From assembly GCA_964593925.1 (NCBI GenBank), contig CAZQKM010000034.1, positions 1-23,927 of the forward strand: DNA of 23,927 nucleotides, in the 5' to 3' direction. Every line of letters starts with the position of its first letter. Position 1 is the stretch's first letter. Made by a program: the position numbers and the translations under genes. Below are positions 8,249 to 15,586 of this stretch, piece after piece. This DNA is from Oleidesulfovibrio sp964593925 (GTDB lineage Bacteria; Desulfobacterota; Desulfovibrionia; Desulfovibrionales; Desulfovibrionaceae). A model generated the notes under the pieces. The model did no database searches, was not told where the DNA came from, and was given only the letters and a program-made list of their open reading frames with translations.

Positions 8249-9835
8249 ATGAGCCAGCCTACTAATCAGGATTTCAGGCTACAGCCATATCTGAATACAC
8301 TGCAACGTATTGTTTCTGATATGGGTCCCCAGAGGCCATTTCACTCATCTCTCAAGTCCTTGTTGCGTATTCTGGTTGAAAATCATCAGTTCAAGCGTCC
8401 ACATCTTGTTATTTTTGATCCTGAAACTCAGACGTTGAAGTTGAGTCTTGCCCCTGATCTTGTTTGCTCTGAAACCATTGAATACTCACCTGGTGTCGGG
8501 GTGACAGGGCAGGTATTTAGTTCGGGACAGCCTGTCATTGTTCCTCGGATGAAGGATCATCCCCTTTTTTTGAATAAAGCCTTTGGCCGCTCTGAAGATG
8601 AGTTGGCTGTACTTGGTTTTGTTTGCGTACCCATCTTGGGGCCGACTGAAGAGGAGGGAACTCGTGAGGTTGTCGGCACACTGAGTGTGGATACGACCAT
8701 GACAAGCTTACCCTTACTGGAAAGTCAGTGCCGTTTTTTGCAAGTTGTGGCCGGTATGATTGCCAACCAGGCTGCCTACCTGCAAGAAGAAATGGCGCGA
8801 CAGAAGCACATGATGACGCAGGGTTTTCTGACCACTGATGGAGCAGAAAGCGCTGGGCATGTGGGTAGTAGTATCATTGCTGCTTCAAAGGCTATGCGTC
8901 TTGTGTTGAACCAAGTGGCACAGGTGGCTCCGAGTCGAGCTACTGCGTTGTTCCGCGGTGAGTCCGGCACTGGTAAAGAATTGCTTGCCGAGGCCATTCA
9001 CAAAGCCAGTCCCAGAAGCGGTATGCCTCTGGTTAAGCTGAATTGCGCTGCTTTGCCGTCAGAGTTAGTCGAAAGTGAATTGTTTGGCTATCTAAAGGGT
9101 GCATTTACCGGCGCTGTACAAAACAAAAAGGGACTTTTTGAGCTTGCACACAAGGGCACGCTGTTTTTGGATGAAATTGGCGAGCTGGGTAGCTCAGCAC
9201 AAGCCAAGGTTTTGCGGGCCATACAGGAAAAAGAAATCCAGCGATTGGGTAGTGAGCAGGCACTCCATATTGATGTGCGTCTTATCTGTGCAACGCATCA
9301 GCACTTGGAGTGGCTCGTGGAAGCCGGGAAATTTCGTGAAGATCTGTATTATAGAATTAATGTATTTCCCGTGTTTACTCCACCTTTGCGTGAACGGCGC
9401 GAAGATATCTTGCCTTTGGCGGAGCATTTTCTCAAAGGGTATGCCGAAGAATACCAGAAAAGTATTAAACGCATTTCCACCCCGGCCATTGATTTACTTG
9501 CCCAATATCATTGGCCGGGTAATATCCGCGAATTGAAAAACTGTATTGAGCGTGCGGTGTTGATATGCGAGGAGCAGGTTATCCGCACCTATCATCTGCC
9601 ACCCTCCTTACAAACGGCTGAAAGCTCTGCAACGGACTCCGGCTTTTCATTTTGCGAGGCTGTGGCAAAATTTGAACAGGAATTGCTTGTGGATGCCTTG
9701 AAAAAAGCAGGGGGTAATATGTTGCAAGCTGCTCGTGAATTACAAGTGACTTATCGTATCGTCAATTACAAAGTAAAAAAATATGGTATTGATCCCAAGA
9801 AGTTTACAGCCAAGGGCCGGCCTGTCAGGTCGTAA
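8249..9835 (+). CDS. Sigma-54-dependent transcriptional activator (GAF - AAA+ - Fis HTH), NifA-like domain order
   Basis: 528 residues from the ATG at 8249. Residues ~25-180 form a GAF sensor domain. The central AAA+ domain holds Walker A GESGTGKE (~237-244), the sigma-54 contact loop GAFTGA (284-289) and Walker B TLFLDEIGEL (~304-313). The last ~60 residues are a Fis-type helix-turn-helix (GGNMLQAARELQV...). Such proteins bind upstream enhancers and use ATP hydrolysis to open sigma-54 promoters. The GAF-AAA+-Fis order is that of NifA and its relatives; nothing nearby points to nitrogen fixation, so the ligand and targets are unknown. Two TTG codons at 8231/8234 could add six residues. No start has a clear ribosome site; the ATG is the more conventional. 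It stands alone, with a 1.7 kb gene-poor region after it. Confidence 0.92.
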   Translation: MSQPTNQDFRLQPYLNTLQRIVSDMGPQRPFHSSLKSLLRILVENHQFKRPHLVIFDPETQTLKLSLAPDLVCSETIEYSPGVGVTGQVFSSGQPVIVPRMKDHPLFLNKAFGRSEDELAVLGFVCVPILGPTEEEGTREVVGTLSVDTTMTSLPLLESQCRFLQVVAGMIANQAAYLQEEMARQKHMMTQGFLTTDGAESAGHVGSSIIAASKAMRLVLNQVAQVAPSRATALFRGESGTGKELLAEAIHKASPRSGMPLVKLNCAALPSELVESELFGYLKGAFTGAVQNKKGLFELAHKGTLFLDEIGELGSSAQAKVLRAIQEKEIQRLGSEQALHIDVRLICATHQHLEWLVEAGKFREDLYYRINVFPVFTPPLRERREDILPLAEHFLKGYAEEYQKSIKRISTPAIDLLAQYHWPGNIRELKNCIERAVLICEEQVIRTYHLPPSLQTAESSATDSGFSFCEAVAKFEQELLVDALKKAGGNMLQAARELQVTYRIVNYKVKKYGIDPKKFTAKGRPVRS

Positions 9836-11548
9836 TCCCTATAGCCGGGCGGTAGTTGAAAATAGACTTGTCGGCATGTTGGATACGTATTCAGTAGGCA
9901 CAAGGTTACCAAGAGATTCGTGAAGATTACTTTCACATATGCAATTTTTTTAGTGCCTGTTTTTGCGGGGGGTAGATATATTCCAGAATACGGTATGTTC
10001 GGTGGCAGTTCGTGATCCAGACATAGTGGCTGGGGTTACTTAGTATAGACCAGGCCAAACTATGCACACCCTGAAAGGAATTAATTCTGGGCCACTGTCG
10101 CTCTCACGCCAGGCAATTCTCGCTCTATCCCAAAGTTCAAGCGCGTGCATTAAGCGCTATCCCGTCTATTACAAAATCGTCTTTGCCGGTGAAACTGTAA
10201 AATCGTTTTTCTGTACATAAGGGGATCGCTCATCAAGCCAGCTGGCCATATGTTGCCTCGCTACTTTAGTGCATACTAACGGCTGCGTAATTCACATGGA
10301 CAGACTCTTTATTTACCTTCTTTCGTGGTATAATCGCACTTCACAGTAGACAATGTGACCATATTTTAGTGCTGTCATTTACGTCATATAGTTTTAATGC
10401 ACATTTAGAAAGCTCATCCCGGGTGTTTGGCAATCAGTGTATTAAGTGCTCCTATGAATTTTTCATCACGCTTTACCCTTGTAGAAAAGCATGCCAAATG
10501 TACTCCGATACAATATGGACGTATTGGTATTTTCTATGAATTGAAATTTTATATTCAGTTATCAGATAAAAATAGCATCTCATTTGTCAGGATGCCTGAA
10601 AATTTTTTCGATGAGCTCTTTTAACGCATTTTTTTTAAGGATAAAGTCGGCATACATAGACTATATCTGCGCAAGCTCGTACTTTATACAATTCATGCGC
10701 TTCAATTTAGAAGCCTGCATCGCGTTGTATTTGTGTTTGCAGTTGCAATGCATAGCACATGAACTACCATTTCTGCGCTAGAGGTATTTACCTTCGATGC
10801 TAGTTTCCTTCTTTGAATGCCGCGATGTTCTGTGTCGCCGTGAAGCGTGAGTTTTTTTCGTACAAATATTCTGACAGGATTTACTAGGACGTTGTTTTTT
10901 GGCCTGTACATTTTAAGGATGGATTACACGATAGCCTTTGCCTTGGTAAGCATAATCAGGCATCAACGTTAACGAAAGCTGTCGCAAAATGGGGATTTGT
11001 GCGGTAATATATTCACATTGGGAAAAAAATACGGTTCCCTCGGCGCCAGCGAGTTCCGCCGTATGAAACAAGATTGAATGGAAAACAACCTGCAAAAATA
11101 ATCCCGATTTGCAGCCGCAGTATGCATATTTTTATGAAATGGTGGTATAATATTTGGGGTGATTATATTAGTATGCGCTTGTTCTGTATTATAGAAAGTA
11201 AGTGTTACGTTAGAAAAAAGTTGTATTACAGTAATCTGGCCTTGAAGAAATACTATGCGTATAGTATATGATATGCGGTATATATATTTTCAATTTTTGG
11301 ATAAAAAGGAAGGGGTAGCGGAGAATGCTATGCGGTCCCTGTCTTTTTTTTGATGAGGCTGGACTCTTTTAGCCGAGTTGAGGTAGTAGCTGTATAAACT
11401 AGGGACTCATCAAGGATAGAGTAAGGCTTTTATTGTTTTTCAGGAGAACTGCCGTAGTAGCCTCTTGGATATATCTGTTTAGTATCCATAAATATTATGG
11501 TGAAGGGAAAGTAGTTTTTATAAAAAACGGCAGATTCTTTAAATAATT
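9836..11548. other. 1.7 kb region without a recognisable gene
   Basis: Only short overlapping frames (at most ~69 codons) occur on either strand, and none has a convincing ribosome site or family resemblance. On the minus strand around 10702-11095 two consecutive short frames (one ending ...LMPDYAYQGKGYRVIHP, the next starting MYRPKNN) have the rhythm of a broken DDE transposase but could not be assigned. AT content rises towards 11300. A GGGGTAGC...GCTA...TCCC stretch followed by eight Ts (about 11314-11351) may be a weak terminator. The most likely reading is decayed genes. Confidence 0.5.
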
Positions 11549-12643
11549 ATGAAAAATATAACTTCTGAAAGAGAGCTAACGGTGTCGACGCCCCTACCAT
11601 GTGCTTCTGGCTGCGATTTTGCCCTTGAGGGCAGCTTATGTGCCACGCTTGATGCTCTTCAGGTGCCTAGGGAGGGCCGGTGGCGCTCGTTCGTTTTGTA
11701 TATGCGTGGCTTACAGGAATATTCCTACCTGAATCATACCCAAAAGAAACAGCTTTGTGAGATGCTTGCTATTCTTTTGGAAAATAAAGATTATTCTGAA
11801 AAAAATTATCAGGTTCTTCTTGAGCAGATATGGAAAGTGCTGGTGGAGCCATATGAAGGGCGTTTGAATGCTGCCGCACAAGAAGCAAAAATGCTTGCAG
11901 AAGAGTTTCGCGCAACTATATTGCGCCGTAAGGGGAGCGTGGGGAGAGTCGAAGAGGCGAGTGTTAGAGCGGTCAGTAGCGGTAAAGGTCCGGAAGAGAT
12001 TGTTACTATACTGCGAGAGACGTTTCAGGAGCTTCGTGAATTGATGGAGCGCGATGCCGCAGCCATGATGGAGTTGGTGCAGCAAGATGCCCTGAGCGGC
12101 TTGTATAATAGACGTGCTTTTGATTTATTCTTACAAAAATCCATAAAGCAGTGGCGTGATAGCAATACTCCATTTGCTCTATTGATGCTGGATATTGATT
12201 ACTTTAAAAAATTCAATGATGATTTTGGTCACAGAATAGGAGACCAGGCAATACAAACAGTCGCAAACATTATTAAAAGGTCTGTGAAATTTTTTTTAAA
12301 AAATCCTGGTGAGGACATTTTGGTGGCTCGGTATGGCGGAGAAGAATTTGCGGTTATTTTGCGGGGTAGTGCAGTGCAGTATGCAGACTCTGTTGCAAAG
12401 AAGATTCGCAGTAATATGGAGCGGTTTAATTTTATTATCCGGAATAACGATGGAAATGTCATACAAGAAGGTATAGGCATTACCGTCAGTATAGGTGTGG
12501 CCTATGCTGATGATAACTGGAAAAAAGCTTTTATAGAAAATATGATTGATGCCGCGGATAAAGCACTATATCGGGCAAAACAGGCCGGTAGGAATTGTGT
12601 CTACCGCAACAGGGAAAACCGGTATGAAAAAATAGCACCATAG
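11549..12643 (+). CDS. Diguanylate cyclase (GGEEF domain) with helical N-terminal region
   Basis: 364 residues. The first ~180 are predicted mostly helical, with no membrane segment or recognised sensor. The C-terminal ~180 are a GGDEF domain, which condenses two GTP into c-di-GMP: DALSGLYNRRAF entry, LDIDYFKKFNDDFGHRIGD metal and substrate motif, RYGGEEF catalytic loop and the AADKALYRAKQAGRN ending. All key residues are present, so it is likely active. The allosteric RxxD inhibitory site is absent (GEDI in its place), so product inhibition may be lacking. The ATG at 11549 has no Shine-Dalgarno sequence. A GTG at 11582 with AGAGAG upstream is an alternative start. It stands alone, after a gene desert and just 9 bp before an IS3 relic. 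Confidence 0.9.
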   Translation: MKNITSERELTVSTPLPCASGCDFALEGSLCATLDALQVPREGRWRSFVLYMRGLQEYSYLNHTQKKQLCEMLAILLENKDYSEKNYQVLLEQIWKVLVEPYEGRLNAAAQEAKMLAEEFRATILRRKGSVGRVEEASVRAVSSGKGPEEIVTILRETFQELRELMERDAAAMMELVQQDALSGLYNRRAFDLFLQKSIKQWRDSNTPFALLMLDIDYFKKFNDDFGHRIGDQAIQTVANIIKRSVKFFLKNPGEDILVARYGGEEFAVILRGSAVQYADSVAKKIRSNMERFNFIIRNNDGNVIQEGIGITVSIGVAYADDNWKKAFIENMIDAADKALYRAKQAGRNCVYRNRENRYEKIAP

Positions 12644-12652
12644 CATTTGGTG

Positions 12653-12753
12653 TAAATCTTCCCTGGTTACTTCCATTCATTAGGAGAAATTTTGTGGGGA
12701 GAATGGGCCTCAAGATATTCGGCAGGAGTTAGACTGTCGAGTAGTTCATGTGA
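12653..12753 (-). mobile_element. IS3-family relic: transposase C-terminus and terminal repeat
   Basis: Reading the minus strand, codons at 12753-12667 give SHELLDSLTPAEYLEAHSP and on to ...NEWK-stop. This fits the C-terminal end of IS3-family OrfB integrases (RPHxxL..LTPAEYL). Upstream of it the frame is closed within 8 codons, so only the tail remains. Beyond the stop, the plus-strand sequence TAAATCTTCCCTGGTTAC (12653-12670) matches 14 of 18 positions of the IS3 left end at 23739 (TGAATCGCCCCTGGTTTC), as expected for the opposite terminal repeat of a related element. It begins 9 bp after the GGDEF gene stop. Confidence 0.6.
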
Positions 12754-12984
12754 GCTAGTCTCTGCTTAGTCTGATATTTGACTCTGCTTCAATGGTTCTT
12801 GTTGTCGGTGAGCTGGCTTGTCTGACATTTTTTTGCCAGAGATGTTTTCCATCAGGGGCCGTCCGCATGGGCCTCCTGTTGCAGCACATTTTGTCTCAAT
12901 GCTTCATCCAATCGCCCAGATCGTTTTGTACTCATCCGGAGAGTGATGTAGTTTTTGAGAAGACGCCCTGGAGGGTGGCAGCGA

Positions 12985-13335
12985 TATTTTAAGAATTGAA
13001 AAGCACATGTAGAGTAATGAAGGCAAGAAGTATTATCTCCACTGTCATATTGGATCGCTAAACGCTGAAAGCCTTTCGGTCCTCGAAAAGTCTCACTGTC
13101 TCGTTATGCTGGCCTTTATTCGATCCTAGGGCTCAAGGCGATTGTTTTGGGCAGAAGCAGGGATACAGCCAATGCCTTGCTCACGTTTCTTGGTTTCATA
13201 GTCTCCATAGGCATGATCCATGGTCAAAAAGCAGGGGAATATTGATATTTCCTTTTGTTTGTAGCGGCTTCTTTTTTTGGAGTACCCCCGCCTGCCAGGG
13301 GTAAGCTGAACACTATTGGATGCCATTGAGCCCAA
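12985..13335 (-). pseudogene. Decayed IS5/IS4-type DDE transposase
   Basis: On the minus strand the segment ending near 13127 reads FLTMDHAYGDYETKKREQG followed by IPASAQNNRLEP, which fits the second catalytic Asp region (ADxAYGDYET...G..PV.P...NR..P) of IS5/IS4-type transposases. A TAG follows where the family usually has Trp. After a frame change the sequence continues (13091-12990) as ETFRGPKGFQRLAIQYDSGD and HYSTCAFQFL, matching the family C-terminus (NEVERLFRRLKGFRR..TRYDKLD..F..F.HFA). Earlier parts up to ~13670 have open but unrecognisable frames and may be the N-terminal half. At least one stop and one frameshift make it inactive. Confidence 0.55.
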
Positions 13336-13439
13336 GCAAGGGCCGCAGGCCAGAGGGTCACGATCTGATATTGAAAAATATTGAGGTATGCTTGTCCGGG
13401 CATGAGGGGCGTCGGAGCGGCGTTGTCTATGATAACCGG

Positions 13440-14060
13440 CAATTTACAAGCACGTTTTTTTTGAGGGGGATTGTGTACGCGGAGCCCTTAGTGGCTGGAG
13501 TAGGGAGCCGTAACCAGGGTGTGCGCCTGCAAAAGGGGCGCAACGAATTGACGGATTTGCGGCTGAGAATCTTTTGGCAAACAAGGGATCCTTGGCCAAG
13601 CCATAATCCATAAAGTGATTCCGGTCATTCCTGTAAAAAAGGAATCCTAAAGAGTAGAGTAAGTATAGCAAGGGGCTTTATCAGGTTTGGCATTTGGCAG
13701 GGAGTGCGTTTTTTCACCTGAAGCATTACTGGATGGAAGAGTTATCTTCTTTTTGCCTGCTGCTCTTTCAACTGTATTTTTCGTGGGCCAAATTTTGTGA
13801 CTACACTTTCTAGACAATCATCTAAATTAGTCTGACCTAATTGGATACTGGAACCATCAAAATGGACTGGGCTGCCAGATAAAATCTTGTTTGCTAAGAG
13901 GTTATGGAAGGAAAGGGTTTTAGAAAGCTAAAACTAACTAACACCTATCCTTTGTATTGGCGTTCGAAGTTTTGTTGATGGTGTGGTGATAAAAAGAGTC
14001 TCTTGGTGTTGAACGTTTGTGTTTTTTAGGTAGGCTGCTGGTTGTGTACTTTTGAAAAGT
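13440..14060. other. Non-coding debris between transposase relic and tRNA
   Basis: I see no gene. On the minus strand short open stretches exist (for example 13444-13671), which could be the front half of the IS5-type relic, but they match no motif I know. Nothing on the plus strand has a plausible start or product. Confidence 0.4.
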
Positions 14061-14090
14061 AAAAAAGACCCGAAGCACACCTTCAGGCCT
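14061..14090 (-). terminator. Intrinsic terminator of the tRNA-Pro gene
   Basis: On the minus strand AGGCCTGAAG - GTGTG - CTTCGGGTCT forms a 10-bp stem (two G-U pairs) immediately followed by six Ts (14066-14061). It begins 14 bp after the tRNA CCA end. This is a textbook Rho-independent terminator. Confidence 0.85.
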
Positions 14091-14104
14091 TTCTTGCTTT
14101 TGGC

Positions 14105-14182
14105 TGGTCGGGATGAAAGGATTCGAACCTTCGGTCTCAGCGTCCCGAACGCTGCGCTCTAGCCAAACTGAGCCACATCCCG
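14105..14182 (-). tRNA. tRNA-Pro, anticodon CGG
   Basis: The minus strand gives a complete cloverleaf: acceptor CGGGATG with CATCCCG, D-arm GCTC...GAGC, anticodon stem CAGCG/CGCTG with loop TTCGGGA (anticodon CGG), T-arm GAAGG-TTCGAAT-CCTTT (one G-U pair), discriminator A and an encoded CCA (14107-14105). A C1-G72 first pair is typical of bacterial tRNA-Pro. It is followed by its own terminator. Transposon relics lie downstream of its 3' end. Confidence 0.95.
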
Positions 14183-14333
14183 CAATCTTGTGCTATCTAT
14201 CGGAGATACTTTTTAAAAGCAAGCGGTTTTTTTTGCTGTCTAGTATAAAAAGATTTTTTTGCATGGTGTTGAGATACCAAATTTTCCTGCTTGGCAATTT
14301 TTGTATATTTGAAAATTTATATTAATTTATACT

Positions 14334-14362
14334 TTGGGAACTATTGTACCTTGTTTTATACA
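14334..14362 (+). promoter_or_regulatory. Candidate sigma-70 promoter of the chemotaxis operon
   Basis: TTGGGA (14334-14339), a 17-base spacer and TATACA (14357-14362) lie about 70 bp upstream of the cheB start, in an AT-rich stretch. Each hexamer matches four of six consensus positions. No sigma-54 or flagellar sigma-28 site is obvious in the same region. Confidence 0.35.
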
Positions 14363-14430
14363 CTGGTCATGCCAGCTGTTTTTTGTTAAAATATGGAAAT
14401 TTAAAATACCCAGGGATGTAGGAGCGTTTG

Positions 14431-15510
14431 GTGATAAAAGTCGTCGTAGTTGATGATTCTGCCTTCATGCGCAAGGCCTTGAGCAGTATGCTGGAGAAAG
14501 ACCCCGGTATAAAGGTGGTAGCAACAGCTAGGGATGGGGAAGAAGGCTTATTGCGCATTCGGGAGTACGACCCAGATGTGGTGACTCTTGATATTGAAAT
14601 GCCTCGCATGGATGGTCTTACAGCATTGCGCCACATCATGAAAGAAATGCCCCGCCCTGTGTTGATGGTAAGCTCTTTGACTGTGGAGGGAGCTAAGGCT
14701 ACTTTGAAGGCCATGGAGCTTGGAGCTGTAGACTTCATCCCCAAGCAGCTTTCTCAGGTGTCTGTGGACGTTATCAGAATAGAGCGCGAGTTGCAGGAGA
14801 AAGTCAGAACCTTTGCGTATCGCAAGATGACAGGTTTTCGTGTACGTACCCCCTTGGTTCGTGCTTTTTCGCGAGTTACAGCCCCACAGCCTGCCGGAAG
14901 TCTCTCCTCAGCCCCACCACAAAGATCGGGTAGACCGCTCTATGATGCTGTTGGCATAGGTGTTTCCACAGGGGGCCCCCCCGCCGTACAAAAGCTTTTG
15001 ACCAGTCTGCCCGCAGATTTTCCTGTGAGTATCATGATTGCCCAACATATGCCCGCGGCTTTTACCGGTCCATTTGCAAAGCGCCTTGACGGAGTATGCG
15101 CGATTTCTGTGAAAGAAGCCGAAGACCGTGAGGTTCTTCGGGCTGGAACTGCATATGTTGCCCCAGGTGGCACGCACTTGCGGTTGCACAATAGGCGTGG
15201 ACGTTTGGAGCTGGAAGTAGGTGCCGAGCCTGTGGATGCCCTTTATAAGCCCTCGGCGAATGAGCTTATGGAGTCTATGGCAGTGGCCTTGGGGCGTCGT
15301 TCACTAGGGGTAATACTAACAGGTATGGGTAGCGACGGCATGGCTGGGGTGACAGTGCTCAAAGAAAGAGGTGGCCGTGCTTTTGCGCAGAGTGACTCCT
15401 CTTGCGTGATATATGGCATGCCCAAGGCCATTGTAGATGCAGGCCTTGCGGATGAGATCGTTGATATTGACGATATGGGCAAAGCTATCATGGATGCCCT
15501 TTATAAGTGA
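14431..15510 (+). CDS. cheB: Chemotaxis protein-glutamate methylesterase/deamidase CheB
   Basis: 359 residues, standard length. The N-terminal receiver has the acidic pair (VVVDDS), phospho-acceptor Asp in TLDIEMPRMDG and Lys in FIPKQLS. After a linker (~130-165), the C-terminal methylesterase has the catalytic Ser in GVSTGGP, His in IAQHMP and Asp in GMGSDGM. CheB removes methyl groups from receptor glutamates when phosphorylated by CheA, resetting receptor sensitivity. GTG at 14431 is chosen because GGAG lies six bases before it; the TTG one codon upstream is too close. First gene of the chemotaxis operon; the HEAT-repeat gene follows after 76 bp. Confidence 0.96.
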   Translation: MIKVVVVDDSAFMRKALSSMLEKDPGIKVVATARDGEEGLLRIREYDPDVVTLDIEMPRMDGLTALRHIMKEMPRPVLMVSSLTVEGAKATLKAMELGAVDFIPKQLSQVSVDVIRIERELQEKVRTFAYRKMTGFRVRTPLVRAFSRVTAPQPAGSLSSAPPQRSGRPLYDAVGIGVSTGGPPAVQKLLTSLPADFPVSIMIAQHMPAAFTGPFAKRLDGVCAISVKEAEDREVLRAGTAYVAPGGTHLRLHNRRGRLELEVGAEPVDALYKPSANELMESMAVALGRRSLGVILTGMGSDGMAGVTVLKERGGRAFAQSDSSCVIYGMPKAIVDAGLADEIVDIDDMGKAIMDALYK

Positions 15511-15586
15511 TGCTAATCAGGTATCTTTGTTAAAGTTCGCATAGTGTACCGTGTTGCCGAAATTACTAATGAATAAGGACCGAGCG

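Noticed and set aside
11350..11548. c-di-GMP riboswitch in the leader of the GGDEF gene
   Set aside because: I could not find the conserved GEMM core or its tetraloop-receptor arrangement.
12641..12655. CACCA...TGGTG as terminator of the GGDEF gene
   Set aside because: Only a 5-bp stem with no T-run.
14291..14306. TTGGCAATTTTTGT upstream of cheB as a sigma-54 site
   Set aside because: GG to GT spacing is 8 rather than 10 bases and the -12 GC is missing.
15168..15184. TGGCAC...TTGC sequence resembling a sigma-54 promoter
   Set aside because: Spacing between the GG and GC elements is one base short and it lies inside cheB.
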